NCBI GenBank assembly: GCA_028278005.1
Contig: JANQFD010000013.1
Span: 1-21,501, forward strand
DNA length: 21,501 nucleotides
Reading direction: 5' to 3'
DNA from: Chlorobium sp.
GTDB lineage: Bacteria > Bacteroidota > Chlorobiia > Chlorobiales > Chlorobiaceae
The notes beneath the pieces were generated by a model. That model searched no databases, had not been told where the DNA came from, and worked only from the letters and a program-made list of their open reading frames with translations. Position numbers and translations under genes: made by a program. Position 1 is the stretch's first letter, and the number at the start of each line of letters is the position of its first letter. Positions 1 to 7,527 of the stretch are shown here, in pieces.

Positions 1-1082
1 GAGCCCAAATCTATCTTGCTGAAAGCATTGAAACCGTTTCCTTGAATATAGCCGAGGCAAAACCAACGATCATTTTCACCGTACCCCGGCTTTTCGACCC
101 GATAAAAGCAACTATCCTGAAGCAGATAGAAAACGAGAGTCCGCTGAAAAAGAAAATTTTCTCATGGGCATACGAAAGAGGCCTGGAATTCCATGAAAAG
201 GAACGAAAAGGCAAACCCGGACCCCTGCTATCATTGCAACACGGCATTGCAGGCAGACTCGTCTCTTCAAAGATCCAAAACAAGTTCGGCGGGAATCTTC
301 GTTACTTCGTTTCCGGCGGAGCTGCCTTACCTCCCAAAGTCGGAAAGTTTTTCGAGGCATTCGGCATAACGATTCTTGAAGGTTACGGGCTTACAGAAAC
401 TTCCCCTGTAACCAATGTGAACCGCCCTGAAAAAGTCAAATTCGGTACTGTCGGACCGGTAGTTGACAATGTCACCGTAAAAATAGCAGAGGACGGGGAA
501 ATCCTTTTCAAGGGACCCAATATCATGAAAGGCTATTGGAACGATGAGGAAGCAACCGGGGAAGTCATTTATGACGGTTGGTTCCACACTGGCGATATCG
601 GCAACCTCGATGAAGACGGGTACCTGAAAATAACCGACAGAAAGAAACACATTATCGTCACCTCTGGCGGTAAAAACATTGCCCCCCTGCCCATTGAACA
701 GCTGATTTCAGAAAACAGGTATGTCGACCAGGTAATGGTTATCGGAGAGAAAAAGCCGTTCCTTATTGCCCTTATCGTACCCAATTTCGACGAGCTCGAA
801 ACCTTTACAGATGAAAAACAGATCTCGTATCGGTCAAAAAAAGACCTCATCGAACTGCGGGATATCAAGCAGATATATGAATCGCTGCTGCGAAACATAT
901 CAAGACAGCTTGCGGCACATGAAAAGGTCAGAAAGTTCCTGCTGTTGCAGGAACCCTTCACCATTGAAAACGGTTTCATGACACCTACACTCAAACTGAA
1001 ACGCAAGGAAATAAACAACGCATTCAAAACCGAAATCGATTCGTTCTATACCAACATGAATACGCTCTATAATTCGGAATAA
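1..1082 (+). CDS. Long-chain acyl-CoA synthetase (AMP-forming), 3' part only
   Basis: The reading frame is already open at base 3, and its first visible residues (AQIYLAES) match the family interior, so the gene starts left of the window. The TTG at 42 is not the true start. The protein would activate fatty acids with ATP via an acyl-adenylate and transfer them to CoA, at the inner face of the membrane. Visible ANL-superfamily motifs are YGLTETS (384-404), WFHTGD (579-596), DRKK followed by the GGKNIAP stretch (636-690), and a C-terminal PTLKLKRKEI segment holding the usual catalytic-lysine region. The family is about 600 residues, so roughly the first 40%, including the Thr/Ser/Gly-rich ATP loop, is missing. 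The end overlaps the convergent gene by 16 bases. Chain-length preference cannot be read from this fragment. Confidence 0.93.
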   Translation, partial: AQIYLAESIETVSLNIAEAKPTIIFTVPRLFDPIKATILKQIENESPLKKKIFSWAYERGLEFHEKERKGKPGPLLSLQHGIAGRLVSSKIQNKFGGNLRYFVSGGAALPPKVGKFFEAFGITILEGYGLTETSPVTNVNRPEKVKFGTVGPVVDNVTVKIAEDGEILFKGPNIMKGYWNDEEATGEVIYDGWFHTGDIGNLDEDGYLKITDRKKHIIVTSGGKNIAPLPIEQLISENRYVDQVMVIGEKKPFLIALIVPNFDELETFTDEKQISYRSKKDLIELRDIKQIYESLLRNISRQLAAHEKVRKFLLLQEPFTIENGFMTPTLKLKRKEINNAFKTEIDSFYTNMNTLYNSE

Positions 1083-1828
1083 CCGCTCCTCTGCATGACG
1101 GCTTCGACAAAACCCTCAAGTTTTTCAGTATGTGAACCGCGCCAGAATATTTTTCCGCAGCAAGAGCAAACAAGAAACCGCTGGAAATAACGGCGGGTTT
1201 TCGGTTCAAGCCGATCCAGCAATGAAGCTTTATCGGCTTTTTCAAGTTTGCCGTTGCAGGATGGGCATCTGGTGAAAGGTCGTATTTTTTCTGCAAGACG
1301 GTACCTCTTTACCACTTCACAGGTCTGCTCGAAAACGTCGACGGAACGAACATAGTAGCCTGACAGAACGATGTTATGCATAAGCAGCTTCCTGTCCCTG
1401 GTCAAAAGCGTACGCTTTCCGTGCTGCATCAGTTTGAGCAGGCGCGAGTCATCTCCTCCTGAAAAAAGAAGCGCGTCAAGTCCGAGTACCCGCATCCTTC
1501 GCACGAGTTTGGACAGATGCTCGTCCGCTATAAATACCGGATTATCGACCGGCGGCGGTTGCAGACCGGAACCGTCAGCAGATGCCGAATCGACTTCGTG
1601 AACCACCACTCTGTCCCCCGGCGACATTCGATACCCGAAATCGACCGCCGTACCGTTTATCTGGATCTTTCCGACTTCGGTATGCGGAACACCGCAGGAC
1701 TCGACAAGATCCTTTACGGATGTTGCATGTGATAGCTGCTTCCTTGTTGTCGCTCCCTCACCTCCCTTTCGAAGAAAAAAATCCAGGGAAGGGGAAAACT
1801 CAAGAAAAACCGTGAATTCATCCGGCAT
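1067..1828 (-). CDS. Mut7-C RNase-domain protein with N-terminal ubiquitin-like domain
   Basis: 253 residues. Residues 1-80 fit the beta-grasp (ubiquitin-like) domain often fused to Mut7-C. Residues 98-235 carry the Mut7-C/PIN-like pattern: FIADEHLSKLVRRMRVLG (D102), a GGDDSRLL acidic stretch (D126, D127) and LLTRDRKLL (R144, D145). A zinc ribbon follows, with C188/C191 (CPSC) and C221/C224 (CSCCG), then the FWRGSH signature. The family is predicted to be a ribonuclease, but its substrate is not established, and nothing here fixes it. The ATG at 1828 lies 29 bases after the MutY-like gene's stop, so the two are probably co-transcribed. The Shine-Dalgarno site is weak. The 3' end overlaps the acyl-CoA synthetase tail to tail. 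Confidence 0.85.
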   Translation of the reverse strand: MPDEFTVFLEFSPSLDFFLRKGGEGATTRKQLSHATSVKDLVESCGVPHTEVGKIQINGTAVDFGYRMSPGDRVVVHEVDSASADGSGLQPPPVDNPVFIADEHLSKLVRRMRVLGLDALLFSGGDDSRLLKLMQHGKRTLLTRDRKLLMHNIVLSGYYVRSVDVFEQTCEVVKRYRLAEKIRPFTRCPSCNGKLEKADKASLLDRLEPKTRRYFQRFLVCSCCGKIFWRGSHTEKLEGFVEAVMQRSGYSEL

Positions 1829-1857
1829 TGCCGTCTATCGTTACATTGCCATACCGG

Positions 1858-2676
1858 TCAATCCGGGATCCTGTAGCACATAACCCCCGGAGAAGCACAT
1901 CGCTCCACAAGCCCCTCATCTTCAAGTTCTTCGAGAACCCCGGCAACCTGTTCACCATATCGCTCGGTAAACTCTTCAAGAGCCATTCCCTCGGCCGCGA
2001 CAAGATCCCTGATGATTTTTCCTCTGTACCAGCGCCTGGAGCCTTTGAATACAGACTGCCGTGAAACAGGACGTATTCCGGTCTTTTTCCCGGTCAGCTC
2101 CAGCGCCCCATAGTCCATCAGGGCGTTATGCCAATCCCTGCTCTGGCCCCTCGGGAGTACTTTCTCCGCCAGTTCGGACAATTCACGATGCCTCACGGTC
2201 TCCGGTAATCCGAGTTCATGGATGAACACTCTCCTGATATTGGTATCAACAGCTGCAATATCGAGATTGTCGGCAAAAACCGGGATCGAACGGGAAGAAT
2301 AAACACCTATTCCCGGAAGCGTGATCAACACTTCAGGCGAAGCGGGAACCGTCGACGCATATGCATCGGTGATGATCCGGGCACATCGATGCAAGCGCTG
2401 TCCACGTGCATTGTAACCAAGACCGCTCCAGCAAGACAACACCTCTTTGAGTGAAGCAGCTGCAAGCGATGTGACATCCGGAAAACGTTCCAGCCATTCA
2501 AGATACTTTTCAACGACGCGTTCCGCCTGCGTCTGTTGAAGCATCATTTCACTGACCAGTATCTCATAACGATTTCTTGTCTCTCTCCATGGGAACTGCC
2601 GTCTGTTATCATGGTAGAACGTAAAAACCTTCTCCCGAAAACGCATTATCTGTCCCGGCTCAAAATCCACAGACAT
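1858..2676 (-). CDS. mutY: MutY-like A/G-specific adenine glycosylase lacking the Fe-S cluster cysteines
   Basis: 272-residue HhH-GPD glycosylase, expected to remove adenine mispaired with 8-oxoguanine. Catalytic positions are present and fall on the B. stearothermophilus MutY numbering: E43 (SEMMLQQTQ), Y126 in the hairpin LPGIGVYSS, and D144 (AAVDTNIRRV). After DYGALELTGKK the four cluster cysteines (C-X6-C-X2-C-X5-C in classical MutY) are all absent. An FKGSRRWYRGK segment is followed by a winged-helix-like C-terminus (about 215-260). There is no NUDIX-like C-terminal domain, so it is shorter than the usual 350 or so residues. Clusterless MutY proteins are known, so this is probably a subfamily rather than a decayed gene. 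The start is uncertain: the ATG at 2676 has AGGGGAG very close, and an ATG at 2646 is possible. A MITE-like repeat lies just upstream. Confidence 0.82.
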   Translation of the reverse strand: MSVDFEPGQIMRFREKVFTFYHDNRRQFPWRETRNRYEILVSEMMLQQTQAERVVEKYLEWLERFPDVTSLAAASLKEVLSCWSGLGYNARGQRLHRCARIITDAYASTVPASPEVLITLPGIGVYSSRSIPVFADNLDIAAVDTNIRRVFIHELGLPETVRHRELSELAEKVLPRGQSRDWHNALMDYGALELTGKKTGIRPVSRQSVFKGSRRWYRGKIIRDLVAAEGMALEEFTERYGEQVAGVLEELEDEGLVERCASPGVMCYRIPD

Positions 2677-2704
2677 TCTCCCCTTTTCGTTTCCCTTTAT
2701 TCCA

Positions 2705-2852
2705 GGGCACCTCTATTTATTGTCGTGAGCGTCTCTTGAGTACAAGGTGGACGGAGTCCCGATACAATCGCGATAAACTTCAAAACCAGGGTATCCCGAC
2801 AAGTCAGGACAACGAAATAATCAGGGTGCGCAACAAAGTAATAGAGGTGCCC
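2705..2852. repeat. MITE-like dispersed repeat, copy A (148 bp)
   Basis: Begins GGGCACCTCTATT and ends with its inverted partner AATAGAGGTGCCC. Read on the minus strand it aligns with copy B at 9281-9386: the first 50 bases match with about 7 differences, and the last 21 with 1. It carries about 40 bases more than copy B in the middle. It contains no convincing gene. It sits between the hydrolase stop and the mutY-like start, splitting a co-directional pair. I see no clear target duplication at this copy. Confidence 0.75.
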
Positions 2853-2875
2853 CCCGGATTGCCGACTGATTTCTC

Positions 2876-3718
2876 TCACACCCTGAAAGCCCTGTCCACC
2901 ACAACATGTTTCTCATCCTTGCGCACAGTAGCCGCCTCGATAAACGGATCGTGAGCAAAGTACAAAAGCCATTTCTTTTCGAGTATATCATCCAGAAGGA
3001 GCACTTTGTCACGAATGACATCGAGCGGGGCAATATCGAAAGCGAGGCCTCTGGTTACCGCGAGATGAGCCGAAGAAGGGATCAAATCTCCACCGTGAAC
3101 GAGAGTTTCACCGTTACCGTTTATTTTAACCAGTTGATGTCCTGCCGTATGGCCGTCTCCCAGGGGAACAAGCCCGAAGCCCGGCAGCAATTCGACAAAA
3201 CCGTCAACAAGTTCCATCGAACCGCTTTTTTCAAGGGCTTCGATAAACGGAAAGACATAACTGGATTTTTCCTTGAGGTTCGGATTTACAGCCGTCAGGT
3301 AATTTTTCTCCTGCACGTAGAAGCGTGCCCCGGGAAAAACGGAAACAAGCCGGCCCTTTTTTTCCTCGAACGCTCCCGCCATGTGATCGAAATGAAGATG
3401 GGTAAATATTACATCGGTGATATCATTGCGCTCCAGGCCTGCACGTTGCAGCTCTTCATCAAGGCGCCATTCAGAAAGGTCGTATATCTTCCTTGCTTTC
3501 TCGTTCCATGCTGTGCCCATCGCAGCATCGACCAGAATATTTCGTCCTTTTCCCCTTACAAGCAGAATACGCATCGAGAGTCTGATCCTGTTGAGATGGT
3601 CCGGAGGTATCAGTTTTTCCCAGAGTGCTCTTGGAAATACTCCGAAAACTGAACCGCCGTCGAGACTGAAATCCTGCACATCGAGGGTCTTCAGGGTATA
3701 ATCACCGACAGAAAGCAT
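2876..3718 (-). CDS. Metallo-beta-lactamase-fold hydrolase
   Basis: 280 residues from the ATG at 3718; a TTG at 3736 would add six. The zinc-binding signature THLHFDHMAG gives H107, H109, D111 and H112. Further metal ligands are plausible in GDGHTAGH (H194), HGGDL (D211) and FAHDP (H256), the order expected for the fold. The N-terminus, with GDYTLKTL and SLDGGSVFGVFP, resembles the MBL family of predicted quorum-quenching-type or general esterase/lactonase hydrolases, but the substrate is not determinable. No signal peptide is visible, so it is likely cytoplasmic. It reads toward mutY with copy A of the repeat in between, and starts about 60 bases left of the rplS terminator, so it likely has its own promoter. 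Neither candidate start has a good Shine-Dalgarno site. Confidence 0.87.
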   Translation of the reverse strand: MLSVGDYTLKTLDVQDFSLDGGSVFGVFPRALWEKLIPPDHLNRIRLSMRILLVRGKGRNILVDAAMGTAWNEKARKIYDLSEWRLDEELQRAGLERNDITDVIFTHLHFDHMAGAFEEKKGRLVSVFPGARFYVQEKNYLTAVNPNLKEKSSYVFPFIEALEKSGSMELVDGFVELLPGFGLVPLGDGHTAGHQLVKINGNGETLVHGGDLIPSSAHLAVTRGLAFDIAPLDVIRDKVLLLDDILEKKWLLYFAHDPFIEAATVRKDEKHVVVDRAFRV

Positions 3719-3778
3719 AGAATCAGGAAAAGTCAAAATTCAAAAGAAAAAAAGCATTCTTCCACTAATGAAGTAAAC

Positions 3779-3807
3779 AAAAAAGCCTGACAAAGGTCAG
3801 GCTTTTT
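3779..3807 (-). terminator. Rho-independent terminator after rplS
   Basis: An 11-bp perfect stem AAAAGCCTGAC / GTCAGGCTTTT with loop AAAG. On the minus strand the stem runs into TTTTTTGTTT, 31 bases after the rplS stop. It would also work on the plus strand, where a T-run follows. It closes the ffh-rpsP-rimM-trmD-rplS operon. Confidence 0.85.
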
Positions 3808-3837
3808 CGTTCCAATTTCGTGGCTGATAGCGAGCGG

Positions 3838-4197
3838 TTATGATGTGGCGGCTTTTCGCTCTTTGACTTTCAGAGCAGCCTTGCCGGTACGCTTTCTGAG
3901 ATAAAAAAGTTTTGCACGACGGGTTTTACCGTTCTTCAGCACTTTAATGCTTTCGATGTTCGGAGAATTCAGAGGTATGATGCGCTCGACACCGATACCG
4001 CTGGAAATCTTGCGCACGGTTACGGTTTTCGAAGCTCCGACACCCCTTTCGCTGATAACCACACCCTCGAATGCCTGAAGACGCTCTTTTTCACCCTCGA
4101 TAACCTTCAACTGCATTCTCACCGTATCACCCGGAGAAATCTCAGGCAGATCATCCCGTTTCTGGGTCGCTTCAACCAATTGCATTAACTGATCCAT
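3838..4197 (-). CDS. rplS: 50S ribosomal protein L19
   Basis: 119 residues, the normal length. L19 sits at the 30S-50S interface. Diagnostic stretches are PGDTVRMQLKVIEG, LQAFEGVVISERG, GVERIIPLNSPNIESIKV and RRAKLFYLRKRTGKAA. The ATG at 4197 has a clear Shine-Dalgarno AAGGA (4206-4210) eight bases upstream, and that site overlaps the trmD stop codon, which suggests translational coupling. It is the last gene of the operon and is followed by the terminator at 3779-3807. The C-terminus has a few extra basic residues (KVKERKAATS). Confidence 0.98.
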   Translation of the reverse strand: MDQLMQLVEATQKRDDLPEISPGDTVRMQLKVIEGEKERLQAFEGVVISERGVGASKTVTVRKISSGIGVERIIPLNSPNIESIKVLKNGKTRRAKLFYLRKRTGKAALKVKERKAATS

Positions 4198-4205
4198 GAT
4201 AGTAT

Positions 4206-4210
4206 TCCTT
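4206..4210 (-). promoter_or_regulatory. Ribosome binding site of rplS
   Basis: AAGGA on the minus strand, eight bases before the rplS ATG. It shares a base with the trmD TAA stop, so ribosomes ending trmD are placed for re-initiation. Confidence 0.7.
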
Positions 4211-4920
4211 TATTTTTTCCTTGACTTTTCTACTATATCCTTGTCGAGAAGATCAGGCCGCCGTTCAAACGTGCGCTCCATGGCGTTCCTTTCTCTCCAC
4301 TCTTCAATTTTTTTATGATGACCTGAAAGAAGCACTTCGGGAACCCGCATCCCCCTGAATTCAGCAGGCCGCGTATAATACTCGCAATCAAGCAGACCGG
4401 TCTGAAAAGAATCGGTCAGCGCCGACTCACTGTCCCCCAGAACACCCGGAATCAGACGCACCACAGCATCCATAAGGAGCAGAGCCGGAATTTCTCCGCC
4501 TGAAAGGACAAGATCACCAACAGAGATCTCCATGGTAACCAGCTTCTTTCTTATCCTCTCATCCACAGCCTTGTAATGGCCGCATAATATAACAAGATTT
4601 TTCAACCGTGAAAGCCGGTTTGCCATTGGCTGGTCAAACCTGCGACCATCCGGGGTCATAAAAATCACCGCGTCATAGGACCTTTCCGCCTGGAGCTTTT
4701 CAATGCATGCAAACACCGGCTCCGGCCTGATCACCATTCCCGCACCACCTCCGAAAGGGGTATCGTCAACCTGTTTGTACTTTCCCAGCCCATAATCATG
4801 AAGATTATGAACATGTATTTCCACACACCCTTTTCTCCCGGCAATACCAAGCAATCCTTTGTCAAGGGATGATTCAAAAAAACCGGGAATGACCGATATG
4901 ACGTCGATCCTCATCTGCAT
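4210..4920 (-). CDS. trmD: tRNA (guanine-37-N1)-methyltransferase TrmD
   Basis: 236 residues, a SPOUT (trefoil-knot) methyltransferase that uses S-adenosylmethionine to make m1G37 next to the anticodon and so prevents +1 frameshifting. Family motifs are DDTPFGGGAGM (52-62), the knot segments MTPDGRRFDQ (89-98) and LCGHYKAVDERI (112-123), GDLVLSGGEIPAL (135-147), LLDCEYYTRP (177-186) and VPEVLLSGHH (193-202). R155 and D170 (TDSF) correspond to the catalytic Arg/Asp pair of characterised TrmD. LCGHYK replaces the more usual LCGRYE. Two ATGs (4920 and 4914) are possible and neither has a clear Shine-Dalgarno site. It lies 44 bases after rimM and 12 before rplS. Confidence 0.97.
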   Translation of the reverse strand: MQMRIDVISVIPGFFESSLDKGLLGIAGRKGCVEIHVHNLHDYGLGKYKQVDDTPFGGGAGMVIRPEPVFACIEKLQAERSYDAVIFMTPDGRRFDQPMANRLSRLKNLVILCGHYKAVDERIRKKLVTMEISVGDLVLSGGEIPALLLMDAVVRLIPGVLGDSESALTDSFQTGLLDCEYYTRPAEFRGMRVPEVLLSGHHKKIEEWRERNAMERTFERRPDLLDKDIVEKSRKK

Positions 4921-4964
4921 CAGCAGACTTTTTTCATCAAATTGTTCCAGAACAGCTTCAGGTT

Positions 4965-5474
4965 TCAGAGAAACTCCTCAAATCTTTTCAACACCATATA
5001 CCCTTCTGCAATCGCTATCTCCTCAACAAATTCCTCAATTGCAGGAACAAGAATAACACGATTCCCGCATTTGATCTCATATACCTCGTGGGCAGGCATC
5101 TGCAACACATCATGTACGACACCCATCTCCACCCCTGAATCGTCGACGACTTTCAGGCCCCTGATCTCGTGCAGATAAGCCCTGTCAGGAGGAAGGGGAA
5201 TCAATGCATCCCTGTCCACATAAACCATACTCCCGGATAGTGCTTCAGCCTTCTCCCTCGAATCAACTCCGGAAAACAACAGATAGGCAAAACCCTTTCG
5301 CATCACAGCATGGAGCACCGTGCGGCGAACCGCCTGCTCACCGTCTCTGCCGGTATAAAAAACTTTTCGATCAAGAAAACTCTCGGGAAAATCGGTTACC
5401 GGCAGAACTTTCACCTCCCCTTTCAAACCTTTCGGTTTGAGAATCAGACCAACCTGATAAAGCTCCACTGTCAT
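4965..5474 (-). CDS. rimM: Ribosome maturation factor RimM
   Basis: 169 residues from the ATG at 5474. RimM binds S19 and assists 30S head maturation. The N-terminal RimM beta-barrel is recognised by YQVGLILKPKGLKGEVKV and VTDFPESFLDRK. The C-terminal PRC-barrel carries LHEIRGLKVVDDSG, GVVHDVLQMPAHEVYEI and VLVPAIEEFVEEI. An upstream TTG at 5498 would add eight non-family residues (PANSGSS). I prefer the ATG, which gives the typical short N-terminus; the upstream AGG is weak in either case. It lies in the rpsP-rimM-trmD-rplS order conserved across bacteria. Confidence 0.95.
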   Translation of the reverse strand: MTVELYQVGLILKPKGLKGEVKVLPVTDFPESFLDRKVFYTGRDGEQAVRRTVLHAVMRKGFAYLLFSGVDSREKAEALSGSMVYVDRDALIPLPPDRAYLHEIRGLKVVDDSGVEMGVVHDVLQMPAHEVYEIKCGNRVILVPAIEEFVEEIAIAEGYMVLKRFEEFL

Positions 5475-5513
5475 AGAGCTGCCTGAATTGGCTGGCAAAT
5501 CAAACGCCAGAGT

Positions 5514-5966
5514 TTACTCTTCGCCTTCGGCTTCGGCCTCAACAGCAGACTCTGCTGCCGAAGCATCCTGTACGGAGGCTTCTGCTTCCGCTGCTTTTTT
5601 TGCCTGACGGCGGCGTGCTTTTACCGCAAGCCTTTTCTCACGCCTTTCGGTTTCACGAGCCTGCCACTGCTCCATCTCGGCAGCAATCTCCTCTTCACTG
5701 CGTCCCTTGCGCTTCATGTTCAGTTCATGAAGAAGACCGGTGGCCCTGATAAGGCTGCGAACCGTTGTTGTAGGCTGTGCGCCGACACCAAGCCAGTAGG
5801 CCGTCCGCTCCTTGTCAATTGTGATTGCATGCGGTTTTGCTGTGGGCTGATAGTTGCCGATTACCTCGAGGAACTTGCCATCCCTCGGAGCACGAGCATC
5901 GGCAGCAACGATCTGGTAATAAGGCAATTTCTTTCTTCCTGCTCTTCTAAGTCTGATTTTAACCAA
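5514..5966 (-). CDS. rpsP: 30S ribosomal protein S16 with long C-terminal extension
   Basis: 150 residues against the usual 80-90. The S16 core is unmistakable: VKIRLRRAGRKKLPYYQIV, GKFLEVIGNYQP, ERTAYWLGVGAQPTTTVRSL. The tail from about residue 88 is charged and helical (AAEMEQWQARETERREK, then KARRRQAKKAAEAEA) and ends in an acidic Ala/Glu run. Such tails occur in Chlorobi and Bacteroidetes S16. The start is TTG: the first codons are TTG GTT AAA ATC, and no in-frame ATG lies just upstream. AAGAGAAG, a few bases before, is a plausible weak ribosome site. It sits 37 bases downstream of ffh. Confidence 0.96.
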   Translation of the reverse strand: MVKIRLRRAGRKKLPYYQIVAADARAPRDGKFLEVIGNYQPTAKPHAITIDKERTAYWLGVGAQPTTTVRSLIRATGLLHELNMKRKGRSEEEIAAEMEQWQARETERREKRLAVKARRRQAKKAAEAEASVQDASAAESAVEAEAEGEE

Positions 5967-6003
5967 AGCTTCTCTTGATTTAAGTTGATGTATTAATGGA
6001 TAG

Positions 6004-7353
6004 TTATCGTTTCATGAGTTTTTCAAGCGGCAGATTCTGAGGCATGACTTTCCGCCCGGAGTTAGTCATCTTGGTAACCGAGCTCATCATTTTTTTCATT
6101 TCTTTGAACTGCTTCAGAAGCATGTTGACATCTTGTACACGTGTACCGCTTCCATTTGCAATTCGCTGTCTCCGGCTGCCGTTTATTATTTCAGGTGTTG
6201 ACCGCTCCTCCTTCGTCATGGAAGAGATAATGGCTTCTATGGGTTTGAAATCCAGCCCCTCCAGATCCTGTTTCGGTATCATCTTGTTGAGCCCTGGCAC
6301 CATCTCGACAAGGCCCTGAATAGACCCCATTTTCTTCAATTGCTGAAGCTGTTCGAAAAAATCGTCAAGATCAAACTCGTTTTTCAGCAGGCGGGACTGC
6401 ATCTGGCGGGTTTTTTCAAGATCGAGCGTTTCCTGAGCCTTCTCAACGAAACTGACAATATCTCCCATTCCCAGTATACGCTGAGCCATTCGATCAGGGT
6501 AGAATACATCGAGATCGTCGACTTTCTCACCGACGCTCATGAATTTGATCGGTTTGTCAACAACCTGCTTGATCGAAAGCGCCGAACCGCCTCTTGCATC
6601 ACCGTCAAGCTTTGTCAGTACCACTCCGTCAAAATCAAGACGCTCGTTGAACACTTTGGCAGTATTGACCGCTTCCTGACCAATCATGGCATCGACAACA
6701 AAAAGCAGCTCCTCCGGCTTCAGCTGATTTTTCAGAGCTTCGGCTTCAGCCATCATGGCTTCATCAACCTGCAAACGCCCTGCGGTATCGACGATAACAA
6801 CATCATTTCCTTTACTGCGGGCAGTTTCAACACCTTCCAGAGCAACCTTCAAGGCATCATTTTCTTGCAGAGAAAAGACCGGAACCTCAACCTGTTCACC
6901 CAGCGTTTTAAGCTGTTCGACTGCAGCGGGGCGGTATACATCAGCAGCGATCAGCAAAGGATGTTTACCGTTCTTTTTCAAGCGTTTTGCCAGCTTGGCA
7001 CAAAAAGTCGTCTTGCCCGATCCCTGAAGACCTGCGACCATTACAACCGCAGGAGTTTTTTTCGTTGTCAGGTTCAGCGGCCGGTTTTCACCGCCCATGA
7101 TTTCTGTCAACTCGTCGCTGACTATTTTAACGATCATCTGGGCAGGCGAGACACTTTTAACGACATCCTGACCCAGTGCTCTCTCTCTGACCTCTTCAAC
7201 AAACTTCTTGGCAACCTTGTAGTTGACGTCCGCACCCAGCAAAGCACGCTTGATGTCGCGCATGGCTATGCCGATATTGACCTCATTGATTGTTGCCTGT
7301 CCGGCAAGTTTTTTAAATGTGGCCTCTAACTTGTCGCTTAAATTATCAAACAT
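6004..7353 (-). CDS. ffh: Signal recognition particle protein Ffh (SRP54)
   Basis: 449 residues, full length. The GTPase binds 4.5S RNA and hydrophobic signal sequences and delivers ribosomes to FtsY at the membrane. The N domain (1-95) is followed by the G domain, with P-loop GLQGSGKTT (108-116), DTAGRLQ (189-195) and TKLDGDARGG (247-256). The methionine-rich M domain (about 325-435) contains SIQGLVEMVPGLNKM, MTKEERSTPEIINGSRRQRI and GSGTRVQDVNMLLKQF, the RNA-binding part. It is the first gene of the minus-strand operon. The ATG at 7353 has only a weak ribosome site. A TATAAT-like box lies 48 bases upstream. Confidence 0.98.
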   Translation of the reverse strand: MFDNLSDKLEATFKKLAGQATINEVNIGIAMRDIKRALLGADVNYKVAKKFVEEVRERALGQDVVKSVSPAQMIVKIVSDELTEIMGGENRPLNLTTKKTPAVVMVAGLQGSGKTTFCAKLAKRLKKNGKHPLLIAADVYRPAAVEQLKTLGEQVEVPVFSLQENDALKVALEGVETARSKGNDVVIVDTAGRLQVDEAMMAEAEALKNQLKPEELLFVVDAMIGQEAVNTAKVFNERLDFDGVVLTKLDGDARGGSALSIKQVVDKPIKFMSVGEKVDDLDVFYPDRMAQRILGMGDIVSFVEKAQETLDLEKTRQMQSRLLKNEFDLDDFFEQLQQLKKMGSIQGLVEMVPGLNKMIPKQDLEGLDFKPIEAIISSMTKEERSTPEIINGSRRQRIANGSGTRVQDVNMLLKQFKEMKKMMSSVTKMTNSGRKVMPQNLPLEKLMKR

Positions 7354-7400
7354 TACATATGACTCTGTTCACAATAAAAAGCTAAAAATGGATAGCATTA

Positions 7401-7406
7401 ATTATA
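7401..7406 (-). promoter_or_regulatory. Possible -10 box of the ffh operon
   Basis: An exact TATAAT on the minus strand in a T/A-rich stretch, 48 bases before the ffh start, in the divergent gap between ffh and rfaE1. No good -35 hexamer was found at 16-18 bases, so this is tentative. Confidence 0.3.
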
Positions 7407-7516
7407 ATAAAAAAAGGGCAAAAATAAAAGACATTACCACCACACCCTGCCTGCGCACATATCGTTTTCTTTTCTACTTTTATATATTGGAAACTTGTTC
7501 AGAAACAGTCTCTCCC

Positions 7517-7520
7517 AGGA
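7517..7520 (+). promoter_or_regulatory. Ribosome binding site deciding the rfaE1 start
   Basis: AGGA seven bases before the ATG at 7528. It supports that ATG over the in-frame TTG at 7495, which has no such site and adds 11 residues absent from the family. Confidence 0.65.
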
Positions 7521-7527
7521 AAACACC

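Noticed and set aside
2906..3652. Open frame of 248 codons on the plus strand
   Set aside because: Antisense to the metallo-beta-lactamase-fold gene, which has a full set of metal ligands. The plus-strand product shows no recognisable fold.
6340..7329. Long open frame (329 codons) on the plus strand
   Set aside because: It is exactly antisense to ffh, has no family motifs or ribosome site, and arises from the codon bias of ffh.
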